Below, one piece after another: positions 1 to 6,478 of a stretch of 7,619 nucleotides of DNA; positions within the stretch are counted from its first letter, which is position 1; each line of letters begins with the position of its first letter. The notes beneath the pieces are model-generated. The model was not told where the DNA came from and searched no databases. It worked only from the letters and a program-made list of their open reading frames with translations. A program made the position numbers and the translations under genes. The stretch lies in NCBI GenBank assembly GCA_001796495.1, contig MGMR01000094.1, positions 11,917 through 19,535 of the forward strand. Direction: 5' to 3'. Origin of the DNA: Chloroflexi bacterium RBG_13_51_18. GTDB taxonomy: Bacteria; Chloroflexota; Dehalococcoidia; Dehalococcoidales; RBG-16-60-22.

Positions 1-331
1 CCAGCGTTGATATCAAAATCAGGGCATAATACTCGCTCCGGAAATTGCCCCATTTGTTTTCGTAATCGGCGGAAGCAAGTATAACCAGGAAAGCGATACC
101 AAGGAACAGCAGTTTGAAAAACACTGCGAAGTTATCCGTCGCCAGCATGTTGTTAAAGAGGGCGGGATTGTTATCGCCCCACATAATGACGGCAAATACC
201 CCGGCAACTACCAGCCCGGCCAGGCTCAAGTACCGCATAACTGATTTCTGCCGTAGGAATAGGTCAAGCAGTATTACCAGGACGGCTGTAGCCGCCAGGA
301 CTATCTCCGGTATCAACAGCGATAGATTCAA
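1..331 (-). CDS. nuoN: NADH-quinone oxidoreductase subunit N, N-terminal part (cut by window edge)
   Basis: NuoN (ND2-type) is the antiporter-like pump next to NuoK. The frame from a TTG at 331-329 reads MNLSLLIPEIVLAATAVLV and continues for 110 codons to the left edge, roughly a quarter of the usual 480 or so residues. The opening 'LIPEIVLAATAVLVILLDLF' and the later NMLATDNFAVFFKLLF and SEYYALILIS segments are typical of the NuoN N-terminus. The TTG is the only reasonable start: between it and the in-frame nuoM stop there is no ATG or GTG, a strong Shine-Dalgarno sequence sits six bases upstream, and the first in-frame ATG (residue 32) would remove the whole first helix. The key lysines of the channel lie beyond the edge and cannot be judged. 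It continues the L-M-N pump series. Confidence 0.92.
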   Translation of the reverse strand, partial: MNLSLLIPEIVLAATAVLVILLDLFLRQKSVMRYLSLAGLVVAGVFAVIMWGDNNPALFNNMLATDNFAVFFKLLFLGIAFLVILASADYENKWGNFRSEYYALILISTL

Positions 332-337
332 GTACCG

Positions 338-355
338 CTCTCCTTTTCTCCTTTT
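338..355 (-). promoter_or_regulatory. Tandem Shine-Dalgarno sequence for nuoN
   Basis: In the 24-base gap between nuoM and nuoN the minus strand reads AAAAGGAG followed by AAAAGGAGAG, two purine-rich anti-16S-like copies. The nearer one (AGGAGAG, 344-338) ends six bases before the TTG and supports that start. A strong site may compensate for the weak TTG codon; this last point is inference. Confidence 0.8.
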
Positions 356-1846
356 TTAACCGCCGATTAAGGCTGCGATAGGCGCAATACCCAGCTTAAA
401 AACATCGGTCAGGATAGCCGGGTAAATGCCTACCAGCATAATCGCCGCCACCAGCACGAACATGTAGACTTTTTCCAGATTATCGGCATCCTTAACGCCG
501 TTGAATTCCTCTTTAACCGGACCGTGGAAAGCCTGCTGTATCATCCAGAGGATATAGCCGGCCGTCAGGACGACCCCGATAATAGCTATAATTGTATAGA
601 CGTTCAAATGCGCCACCATCCCGCTGGTATAGCTGCCCAGGAAGATGAGGAACTCGGCGGCAAAACCGCTGGTGGTGGGCAGTCCTAAAGATGCCAGCCC
701 GGCGATGACGAAGACTGCCATAATAATAGGTACTTGCTTCGCTAGCCCTCCGAGCTTGCGCATATCGCGCACCTCAATATTATGGATAACCAGTCCGGCC
801 ATCGCGAAGAGCAGGCCGGTGACGATGCCGTGACTGAACATCTGGAGGGCAGCGCCAGTCAGACTCACCTCTCCCAAAGCAAAAATACCCAGCAATACGT
901 AGCCCATGTGGCTGATGCTGCTGTACGCGATCAATCGCTTGATATCTGTCTGCAATAAAGTGACGGCGGCGCCGTAGATAATACCGATTAACGCCAGTAT
1001 AATCAGTATCTGTGCATACTGCTGCGCCTGCTCGGGGAACATGCTCACGCAGAGTCGAATCATCCCGTAGCCGCCCATCTTGATTAAGACCCCTGCCAGC
1101 ATCACGCTGACGGCGGTGGGGGCATCGGTATGGGCGTCCGGCAGCCATGTGTGCAAGGGGAACATCGGCAGCTTTACCGCAAAGCCGATGAACAGCAACC
1201 AGAATATCGCCGCTGCCGGCATGGCTGTCTGTACCATCCCCATCCCACGGTGTGCGATTTCGATCATACTAAGGCTATTGGTGGTGAAATAAATACTTAA
1301 AATGCCCGCCAGCATAAGGGCGCTGCCGAACAGCGTATAAATCACGTACTTGGTGGCGGAATACCCTTTCCTCCCCGAACCCCATATGGAAATCAGGAAG
1401 TACATCGGGATGACTTCTATCTCCCACATGATGAAGAAAAGCAATAAGTCGAGCGACACGAAAACGCCGATGATGCTCGTTTCCAGCAGTAGGAGCCAGG
1501 CGAAGAATTCCCGCGTTCTCTCGTGGACTTTCCAGGAGATGAGCACTGCCAGGAAACCGAGGAAAGTCGTCAGCAGCAGCAGCGGCAGGCTTAACCCGTC
1601 CACCCCCAGGTGGTAGTAGGAATTAAGAGGGGAAATCCAGAGGTATCTTTCCTCGAACTGCATTACCGCCGCTCCAGCCGAGCGGTCGAAAGCGATAAAC
1701 AGGTATATCGCCAGTGCCAGCGGGATAGCCGTAAATATCAGGGCGAGGCGCTTGGAGAGCTTCTCGTCTTTGCTCTTCGTTAAGGCAATAACGAGCGCCC
1801 CTGCCGCCGGCAGGAACAGTATGGTTGATAAATAATTAAAATCCAA
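356..1846 (-). CDS. nuoM: NADH-quinone oxidoreductase subunit M
   Basis: NuoM (ND4/MrpD-type) is the middle antiporter-like proton pump. The product has 496 residues, a normal length, and is hydrophobic throughout. The four key residues are in place at a constant offset of nine from E. coli after the first: Glu142 (MWEIEVIPMYFLI), Lys225 (FAVKLPMFPLHTWLPDAH), Lys256 (VLIKMGGYG) and Glu398 (GFAAEFLIF), matching E144, K234, K265 and E407. The start is TTG at 1846-1844. The codon directly before it in frame is TAG (1849-1847), so no earlier start is possible, and the N-terminus gives the usual short first helix. GGGAG (1860-1856), lying in the last codons of nuoL, is nine bases upstream. The gap to nuoL is five bases. 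The TAA stop at 358-356 is in the same frame as nuoN. Confidence 0.97.
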   Translation of the reverse strand: MDFNYLSTILFLPAAGALVIALTKSKDEKLSKRLALIFTAIPLALAIYLFIAFDRSAGAAVMQFEERYLWISPLNSYYHLGVDGLSLPLLLLTTFLGFLAVLISWKVHERTREFFAWLLLLETSIIGVFVSLDLLLFFIMWEIEVIPMYFLISIWGSGRKGYSATKYVIYTLFGSALMLAGILSIYFTTNSLSMIEIAHRGMGMVQTAMPAAAIFWLLFIGFAVKLPMFPLHTWLPDAHTDAPTAVSVMLAGVLIKMGGYGMIRLCVSMFPEQAQQYAQILIILALIGIIYGAAVTLLQTDIKRLIAYSSISHMGYVLLGIFALGEVSLTGAALQMFSHGIVTGLLFAMAGLVIHNIEVRDMRKLGGLAKQVPIIMAVFVIAGLASLGLPTTSGFAAEFLIFLGSYTSGMVAHLNVYTIIAIIGVVLTAGYILWMIQQAFHGPVKEEFNGVKDADNLEKVYMFVLVAAIMLVGIYPAILTDVFKLGIAPIAALIGG

Positions 1847-1851
1847 CTATC

Positions 1852-3861
1852 CTAACTCCCGAATAACAGTACGCATATTGCAATAATCGCCACTCCGATG
1901 CCGATAAACAACCCGTATAGCTGTAATTGCCCTGTCTGTGCCTGGCGGATGGCTTTGCCTCCCCGCACCACGATGTCCGCCGCTCCATTGACCATCCCAT
2001 CGACCCCTTTACTGTCGAACAGCTGGAAGCCGTTAAAAAGCCCTTTGACCAGCCCCAGCTTTACGATTATGTTTTCGTAAAGTTCATCGAAATAGTATTT
2101 ATCGGCGGCCATCTGGTAAAGCGGTCCGAATGCCTTGCCGATAGACTCTTTGGTAATCCAGCGTTTGAGATAGACTGCGTATGCCGAAAAAATACCGAGC
2201 AGGGCTACCAGTAATGAAATTAACGGCAAAGGCACGCCGTTTACGGTATGCGTGAAGACGGTAAATAAAGCCGCGATGCCGCCATTTGCCGCTTCCGCTT
2301 CGTGCCCCATGAAGCTGCTGAAGCCGCCGGATACATTCCACCAGCCGGCCCCGATTGCCAGTAACGCTAAAAAGACCAGCGGTGCCACCATTACCCACGG
2401 CGACTCGTGCGTGTGGGTATAGTCGTGTCCCTCTTCTTTAGCGCCGCCTTGATAATCGCCGTGGAAGGTCATAAAGATAGCGCGGAACATATAGAAAGCG
2501 GTCAGGAATACCGTTATCAATGCCAGCCAGAACAGCGCCGGCTGACTCGTAAACGCGCTAGCCAGTATTTCGTCCTTGCTCCAGAATCCGGCCAGCGGCC
2601 AGATGCCCGCCAGGCTCAAGGAGCCGATGAGGAAAGTGGCGTATGTCCAGGGCATCGTCTTACGCAGACCGCCCATTTGGCGCATATCGAAGGTGCCCGT
2701 GGCGTGGTTGACGCTGCCGGCACCCATGAAGAGCAGCGCCTTGAAGAAGGCATGGGTGAACAGGTGGAACATGCCCACCGCTACCGCCGCTTTGGCAATA
2801 ATAATCATTTCTTCATTAGGCAGGATGAGCGTCCTGCTTTGGATTTGCGCAGCCAACGCCGTACCTACCGCCCCCAGCCCCAGCATCATATATCCTATCT
2901 GGCTGATGGTGGAATAAGCCAGCACGCGCTTGATATCGTTGGCCACCAGTCCCATCGTGGCGGCGAAGATAGCCGTGAATCCGCCGATTACAGCCACGAC
3001 TCTTATCGCCTCCGGAGAGAAAACGAACAGCGGCATGGTGCGCGCTACCAGAAAGACGCCGGCGCATACCATCGTCGCCGAATGGATGAGGGCACTGACC
3101 GGTGTGGGGCCTTCCATGGCGTCCGGCAGCCACACGTGCAGCGGGAACTGCGCGCTCTTCCCGATAGCCCCCCCGAACAGCCCGATGGCGGCCCACATCA
3201 GCGCCGTACCGCCTATCAGACCGCTGACTGCCATGTTGTGCAGTGCCTGAATATCAAACGTCTGTGCGTTGAAATAAAGAATTAAAATCCCCGCCAGGAA
3301 ACCGAAATCGCCGATTCTGGTGACGATAAAGGCTTTCTTGGCGGCATTGGCCGCTGAAGGTTTGTGGAACCAGAAGCCGATGAGCAGGTAAGAGCATAGC
3401 CCCACCATCTCCCAGAAAACGAAGGTGAAAAGCAGATTATCGGCTAGTACCAGCCCCAGCATTGAGAAGGTAAACAGTGACATGAAAGTATAATAGCGGT
3501 AGTAGCCCGCTTCGTCGTGGGCCATGTAGCCCAGCGAATATATCTGCACCATCAAGCTGACTATGGAAACGACCACCACCATCACGGCGGAAAGCTGGTC
3601 CATGATAATGCCGACGTGGAAGTTGAAGCTGCCGATAACTATCCAGTTGACGTCGGGAACGGCGATGGTGTGATTTTCCGCCGACATTACGGATATCAGC
3701 GCCCAGACGGAAAATACCGCCGAGGTAGCTATCGAGGCGATAGTAATATAGCCGTACAGCTTTGACTTGCGGTTCACGAATGGCCTTATAAGCAGTCCGT
3801 TGATGATAAAGGCGAACAACGGCAGCAGCATGATCAGCCAGACTAACTGATAAGGTATCAT
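1852..3861 (-). CDS. nuoL: NADH-quinone oxidoreductase subunit L
   Basis: NuoL (ND5/MrpA-type) is the most distal antiporter-like pump of complex I; its long lateral helix lies along NuoM and NuoN. The product has 669 residues, longer than the roughly 610 of E. coli. Residues matching the known proton path are present: Glu151 (FWEMVG), Asp185, Lys235 (GAIGKSAQFP), His260, Lys374 (HAFFKALLF) and Asp430 (WSKDE). The pump-family signature HVWLPDAMEGPTPVSALIH covers 242-260. A His-rich loop (about 479-486) precedes ESPWVM, as is common in the family. The C-terminal part from about 555 holds the lateral helix and a final hydrophobic anchor (about 649-667). Relative to E. coli NuoL there are about 26 extra residues between GYMMLGLG and FHLFTHAFFK (about 331-365). 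The ATG at 3861 has AAGGA (3870-3866) upstream and overlaps the stop of the small gene. Confidence 0.97.
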   Translation of the reverse strand: MIPYQLVWLIMLLPLFAFIINGLLIRPFVNRKSKLYGYITIASIATSAVFSVWALISVMSAENHTIAVPDVNWIVIGSFNFHVGIIMDQLSAVMVVVVSIVSLMVQIYSLGYMAHDEAGYYRYYTFMSLFTFSMLGLVLADNLLFTFVFWEMVGLCSYLLIGFWFHKPSAANAAKKAFIVTRIGDFGFLAGILILYFNAQTFDIQALHNMAVSGLIGGTALMWAAIGLFGGAIGKSAQFPLHVWLPDAMEGPTPVSALIHSATMVCAGVFLVARTMPLFVFSPEAIRVVAVIGGFTAIFAATMGLVANDIKRVLAYSTISQIGYMMLGLGAVGTALAAQIQSRTLILPNEEMIIIAKAAVAVGMFHLFTHAFFKALLFMGAGSVNHATGTFDMRQMGGLRKTMPWTYATFLIGSLSLAGIWPLAGFWSKDEILASAFTSQPALFWLALITVFLTAFYMFRAIFMTFHGDYQGGAKEEGHDYTHTHESPWVMVAPLVFLALLAIGAGWWNVSGGFSSFMGHEAEAANGGIAALFTVFTHTVNGVPLPLISLLVALLGIFSAYAVYLKRWITKESIGKAFGPLYQMAADKYYFDELYENIIVKLGLVKGLFNGFQLFDSKGVDGMVNGAADIVVRGGKAIRQAQTGQLQLYGLFIGIGVAIIAICVLLFGS
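1856..1860 (-). promoter_or_regulatory. Shine-Dalgarno sequence for nuoM
   Basis: GGGAG, within the last codons of nuoL, lies nine bases before the TTG start of nuoM. A second AGGA (1853-1850) is only three bases away and less well spaced. Together with the in-frame TAG directly before the TTG, it fixes the start. Confidence 0.65.
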
Positions 3862-4052
3862 AGCTTCCTTAAAATATCCTTAATTACATGCTCTTTGTCC
3901 TGCGGCACTAATATTGAGTAAGCGGCTAACTCCTGTCCTGTCGGCAGGCCTTCCTGTGGCATAATGCGGGCGGGAATGCCTTCTCCCTCGAAGCATTCCT
4001 TCCACATCTCCGCGATTACCAGCGTTTGCGCTTTTTTAACTTCAATCCACAT
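3858..4052 (-). CDS. Small DUF2007-like protein between nuoK and nuoL
   Basis: This gene encodes 64 residues with no membrane segment, so it should be cytoplasmic. The pattern is strand (WIEVKKA, 2-8), helix (about 10-24), the segment GEGIPARIM (23-31), strand (AYSILVP, 44-50) and a C-terminal helix (HVIKDILRKL). That matches the small DUF2007 'putative prokaryotic signal transducing protein' family (PF09413) as I know it, where an 'agIpa' turn and a 'VLVP...A..iL' ending are common. The match is made by eye. Known function of that family is poor; any role in complex I assembly or regulation is inference from position only. It has one cysteine (Cys19), so it is not an iron-sulfur protein. The ATG at 4052 has GAGGA (4063-4059) six bases upstream, overlapping the nuoK stop. 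Its TGA overlaps the nuoL ATG (ATGA, 3858-3861). It is therefore translated as part of the operon and is not chance open frame. Confidence 0.82.
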   Translation of the reverse strand: MWIEVKKAQTLVIAEMWKECFEGEGIPARIMPQEGLPTGQELAAYSILVPQDKEHVIKDILRKL

Positions 4053-4058
4053 AAAATA

Positions 4059-4063
4059 TCCTC
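4059..4063 (-). promoter_or_regulatory. Shine-Dalgarno sequence for the small DUF2007-like gene
   Basis: GAGGA overlaps the nuoK TGA and lies six bases before the ATG at 4052. It is the main sign, with the ATGA overlap downstream, that this 64-codon frame is a translated gene. Confidence 0.75.
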
Positions 4064-4373
4064 ACCACTTCAGTAAGTTGATATCATTTGTATCGATGTT
4101 GGAAAAGTGGCGGAAAATCGCCAGCACTATCGCCAGGCCAACCGCTATCTCGGCGGCGGCCACCACCATCACGAAGATGGCGAAGACCTGGCCGGTCAAC
4201 AGCTGCGGCACAACGTAGCTGGAAAACGCTATCAGGCTGATATTTACACCATTCAGCATCAGTTCTATACACATTAAAATAATCACCGCGTTACGCCGGG
4301 TCAGCGCACCGAACAATCCGATGCAGAACAGCACCGCCGAAAGCACCAGGTAATGCGTCAGCCCGATGGTCAC
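4062..4373 (-). CDS. nuoK: NADH-quinone oxidoreductase subunit K
   Basis: NuoK (ND4L-type) is a three-helix membrane subunit of complex I, related to MrpC of sodium/proton antiporters, and supplies charged residues of the proton path next to NuoN and NuoJ. The product has 103 residues, close to the usual 100. Glu37 (MCIEL) and Glu75 (AAAEIAVGLA) correspond to the essential Glu36 and Glu72 of E. coli NuoK. Other family features are the RRNAV segment in the first loop and the NGVNISL segment. The start is GTG at 4373-4371, in a GTGA overlap with nuoJ. A strong Shine-Dalgarno sequence AAGGGAGGA (4388-4380) sits six bases upstream. The small DUF2007-like gene follows after nine bases. Confidence 0.96.
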   Translation of the reverse strand: MTIGLTHYLVLSAVLFCIGLFGALTRRNAVIILMCIELMLNGVNISLIAFSSYVVPQLLTGQVFAIFVMVVAAAEIAVGLAIVLAIFRHFSNIDTNDINLLKW

Positions 4374-4864
4374 TTTTTATCCTCCCTTGTAATAACGATG
4401 GCCCCCAGTATCGCCGCTAGCAATAGCACCGCCCCTATTTCCACCGGCAGAATAAAGCCGTTCTCGCTGAAGAGCTTGGTTGCCAGCGGCATGGTAGTCG
4501 GTGTCAGCGGGTCCAGCGCGGAAATACTCCAGGGCGTGCTGGTGACTACATACACCAGGATTCCCAGCAATAAAGTAGCTACGATAGCAGCGGGAAGCTC
4601 CATCTTATTGACCGGGTTGCCATTCTGCACTTCCCGGGTCATCATAACGCCTAGAATAATTAATACGGATATGGCACCGACGTAAACCAGTATCTGCACC
4701 GCCGCCAGGAAGTCGGCGCTAAGCGTAACGTAAATCCCCGCCACGGCAATAAAGCAAAGCACCAGCGCCAGGGCGGCGCGGAAGACGTTGCGCAGGAATA
4801 TCACGGCCAACGCCGCCGCAACCATGACAATCGCCATTATCCAGAAGGCAATCTCAAGCCCCAT
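4370..4864 (-). CDS. nuoJ: NADH-quinone oxidoreductase subunit J
   Basis: NuoJ (ND6-type) is a small integral membrane subunit between NuoH and NuoK. Its third helix carries the pi-bulge thought to switch during coupling of quinone reduction to proton pumping. The product has 164 residues with about five hydrophobic segments. The diagnostic third-helix segment is present at about 55-75 (AVQILVYVGAISVLIILGVM), including the conserved Tyr61 and Gly63. A conserved-type loop then leads to a last helix ending in ITREDKK. The start is ATG at 4864, with AGGGAG (4875-4870) five bases upstream and a TAATG junction with nuoI. The stop forms a GTGA overlap with nuoK. Nothing suggests truncation. Confidence 0.94.
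   Translation of the reverse strand: MGLEIAFWIMAIVMVAAALAVIFLRNVFRAALALVLCFIAVAGIYVTLSADFLAAVQILVYVGAISVLIILGVMMTREVQNGNPVNKMELPAAIVATLLLGILVYVVTSTPWSISALDPLTPTTMPLATKLFSENGFILPVEIGAVLLLAAILGAIVITREDKK
4380..4388 (-). promoter_or_regulatory. Shine-Dalgarno sequence for nuoK
   Basis: AAGGGAGGA lies inside the 3' end of nuoJ, six bases before the GTG start of nuoK. It is the strongest such site in the window and decides in favour of the GTG start. Confidence 0.8.
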
Positions 4865-5367
4865 TACTTCTCCCTTTTCTCCACTATCTTTTCTATGAGT
4901 AGCGTTTGTTTAGGCAGCTTCTCCGCGATTTCAGGATGGAAATACCCGCTGGCCGGTCTTTCCGGATTCTCCAGCAGCTCGTCGTCGGTTTGTATCAGCT
5001 CGTTGCGGCGGTATTTCGCCCTTTCGTAGGAATAACCGAGGAAAAGCGCGTCGTAAGGGCAGGCCTCTACGCACAGGCCGCACTGGATACAATAGCCGGT
5101 ATCCACCCGGTATTTTTCAACTTCATACTTATTTTCATCCATATTCGCGGCGGTGACGATTTCGATAGCGCCCTGCGGGCATGCTTTGGCGCAGGTGGCG
5201 CAGCCGGTGCATCTCTCTCGACTCCACACGAGTTCGTTGCCGCGGGAGCGGCGTGATATATTGAGCCGCTGTTCCGGGAACTGCGTTACCGTAGGATGGC
5301 GCAGGAGGTGCTTTATCGTTACCGCCATGCCCTTGATAATGCCTATGCCGTATCGTTCAAACTTCAA
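4864..5367 (-). CDS. nuoI: NADH-quinone oxidoreductase subunit I (2x[4Fe-4S])
   Basis: NuoI is the 8Fe-8S ferredoxin-like subunit that carries clusters N6a and N6b, relaying electrons to N2 in NuoB. In this 167-residue protein the two cluster motifs are complete: C53-x2-C56-x2-C59-x3-C63 and C93-x2-C96-x2-C99-x3-C103, with the usual proline after the fourth cysteine of each. The N-terminal stretch (IIKGMAVTIKHLLRHP) is the typical amphipathic helix that lies on the membrane next to NuoH. The start is a TTG at 5367. I prefer it because no ATG or GTG exists upstream before an in-frame stop at 5412-5410, because G-rich Shine-Dalgarno-like sequence (5373-5381) lies just upstream, and because the next ATG (5328, residue 14) would cut into the family helix. 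The C-terminal tail from about 115 is charged. The TAA stop shares one base with the nuoJ ATG. Confidence 0.96.
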   Translation of the reverse strand: MKFERYGIGIIKGMAVTIKHLLRHPTVTQFPEQRLNISRRSRGNELVWSRERCTGCATCAKACPQGAIEIVTAANMDENKYEVEKYRVDTGYCIQCGLCVEACPYDALFLGYSYERAKYRRNELIQTDDELLENPERPASGYFHPEIAEKLPKQTLLIEKIVEKREK

Positions 5368-6478
5368 TTCTGCCCTGCCCCAGTTTAAAGAATTTCGACC
5401 ATAATAATATCAATGCCCCCGCAATGGCTATATTAACGATGACAAAAATCCACTGTGAAATATCCGGCCAGACAACAACCTGTATGGCGGTGACAAAGAG
5501 GTTTATTAGCGCCAGCGGGAAGAGGAACTTCCAGGCCAGCCCCATCAGCTGGTCGATACGCACGCGCGGCAGCGTTGTCCTTGTCCACACCATCACAAAG
5601 AAGACGATGAATGTCTTTATAATGAACCAGAGCCACGGCGGCAGCAAGGGCCCGCGCCAGCCGCTTAAGAAAAGAGTCGTAATGATGGCGGACATGGCAA
5701 TAGCCTCGGCGTATTCTACCAGGTAAAACATGGCGAATTTCATGCCGGAATACTCGGTGTGGAATCCGGCCGTCAACTCTGAATCTGCTTCCATCAGGTC
5801 GAAAGGGCTGCGGTTGATTTCAGCGCAGGCAGCGATAAAGAAAATTAAAAAGCCTAACGGCTGCATCAGGATATAGGGTATATCCTGACCGGCAACAATC
5901 TGGTTCATGGATAGCGAGCCGGAGACCATCACCACGCCGACAATCGCCAGCACCATCGGTATCTCGTAGCTGACTACGGCCGCGATGTTACGCATGGCGC
6001 CGAGCAGCGAATACTTGTTGCCTGAACCCCACCCCGCCATGAATGTGCCCACGGTCGCTACGGAGCTGATAGCTACAATGTATAAAATTCCGATGTTCAA
6101 ATCGGCTAGCAGCGCCCCGTTCTGGAAAGGAATGACGGTAAATATCATCAATACCGGCGCAAAAGCGACGATAGGGGCCAGCCAGTGAACAATCTTGTCC
6201 GCTGTGGCGGGAACGATATTTTCTTTCAGCAGCACTTTAACCGCGTCCGCCACCGGCTGCAAGAGCCCGAAAGGCCCCGTGCGGTTGGGACCGAGACGCG
6301 ACTGCATCCGGGCCATGCCGCGGCGCTCTATATAAATAGCTCCCATCACCATGATGAGCACGAAAGCGATAATAACGATGGTAAAGAAGACCCAGTGCCA
6401 CCAGTAGCCGCCCGGCCAGTCCGCGGGCGTTACCTGCATCGGCAGGGGAGTAATGTTTAACAGTTCGGTCGTCGCCAT
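5357..6478 (-). CDS. nuoH: NADH-quinone oxidoreductase subunit H
   Basis: NuoH (ND1-type) is the membrane subunit that anchors the peripheral arm and forms the entrance and membrane half of the quinone tunnel. The chosen protein has 373 residues with about eight hydrophobic segments. Both family signatures are visible: the first cytoplasmic loop IERRGMARMQSRLGPNR at 50-66, and AEINRSPFDLMEADSELTAG at 219-238 with its acidic quinone-side loop. The SYEIP motif at 170-174 carries another conserved Glu. The frame stays open upstream to an ATG at 6547, but those extra 23 codons lie inside nuoD and read as non-family sequence. The ATG at 6478 is preferred because it sits in a TAATG junction with nuoD and has GGGAGAGG (6496-6489) upstream. 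About 28 residues precede the first membrane segment, slightly long for the family. The 3' end overlaps nuoI by 11 bases. Confidence 0.96.
   Translation of the reverse strand: MATTELLNITPLPMQVTPADWPGGYWWHWVFFTIVIIAFVLIMVMGAIYIERRGMARMQSRLGPNRTGPFGLLQPVADAVKVLLKENIVPATADKIVHWLAPIVAFAPVLMIFTVIPFQNGALLADLNIGILYIVAISSVATVGTFMAGWGSGNKYSLLGAMRNIAAVVSYEIPMVLAIVGVVMVSGSLSMNQIVAGQDIPYILMQPLGFLIFFIAACAEINRSPFDLMEADSELTAGFHTEYSGMKFAMFYLVEYAEAIAMSAIITTLFLSGWRGPLLPPWLWFIIKTFIVFFVMVWTRTTLPRVRIDQLMGLAWKFLFPLALINLFVTAIQVVVWPDISQWIFVIVNIAIAGALILLWSKFFKLGQGRIEV
5373..5381 (-). promoter_or_regulatory. Probable Shine-Dalgarno region for nuoI
   Basis: The minus strand reads GGGGCAGGG within the end of nuoH, with AGGG (5376-5373) five bases before the TTG at 5367. 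The match to the consensus is weaker than for the other genes, so the TTG start also relies on the lack of alternatives and on the protein N-terminus. Confidence 0.5.

Noticed and set aside
2407..3285. A 292-codon open frame on the plus strand, opposite nuoL
   Set aside because: It lies wholly antisense to a strongly conserved gene, begins with GTG without a Shine-Dalgarno sequence, and its product is an Arg/His/Gln-rich composition with no recognisable domain. It looks like a by-product of nuoL codon use.
3937..3948. A small inverted repeat (CCTG-TCGG-CAGG) inside the DUF2007-like gene
   Set aside because: A four-base stem within coding sequence and without a T-run is expected by chance; it is not a credible terminator or attenuator.
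4906..5256. A 116-codon plus-strand frame opposite nuoI, and similar frames opposite nuoM, nuoH and nuoD
   Set aside because: All are antisense to clear nuo genes, with no family resemblance and no spacing consistent with an operon.
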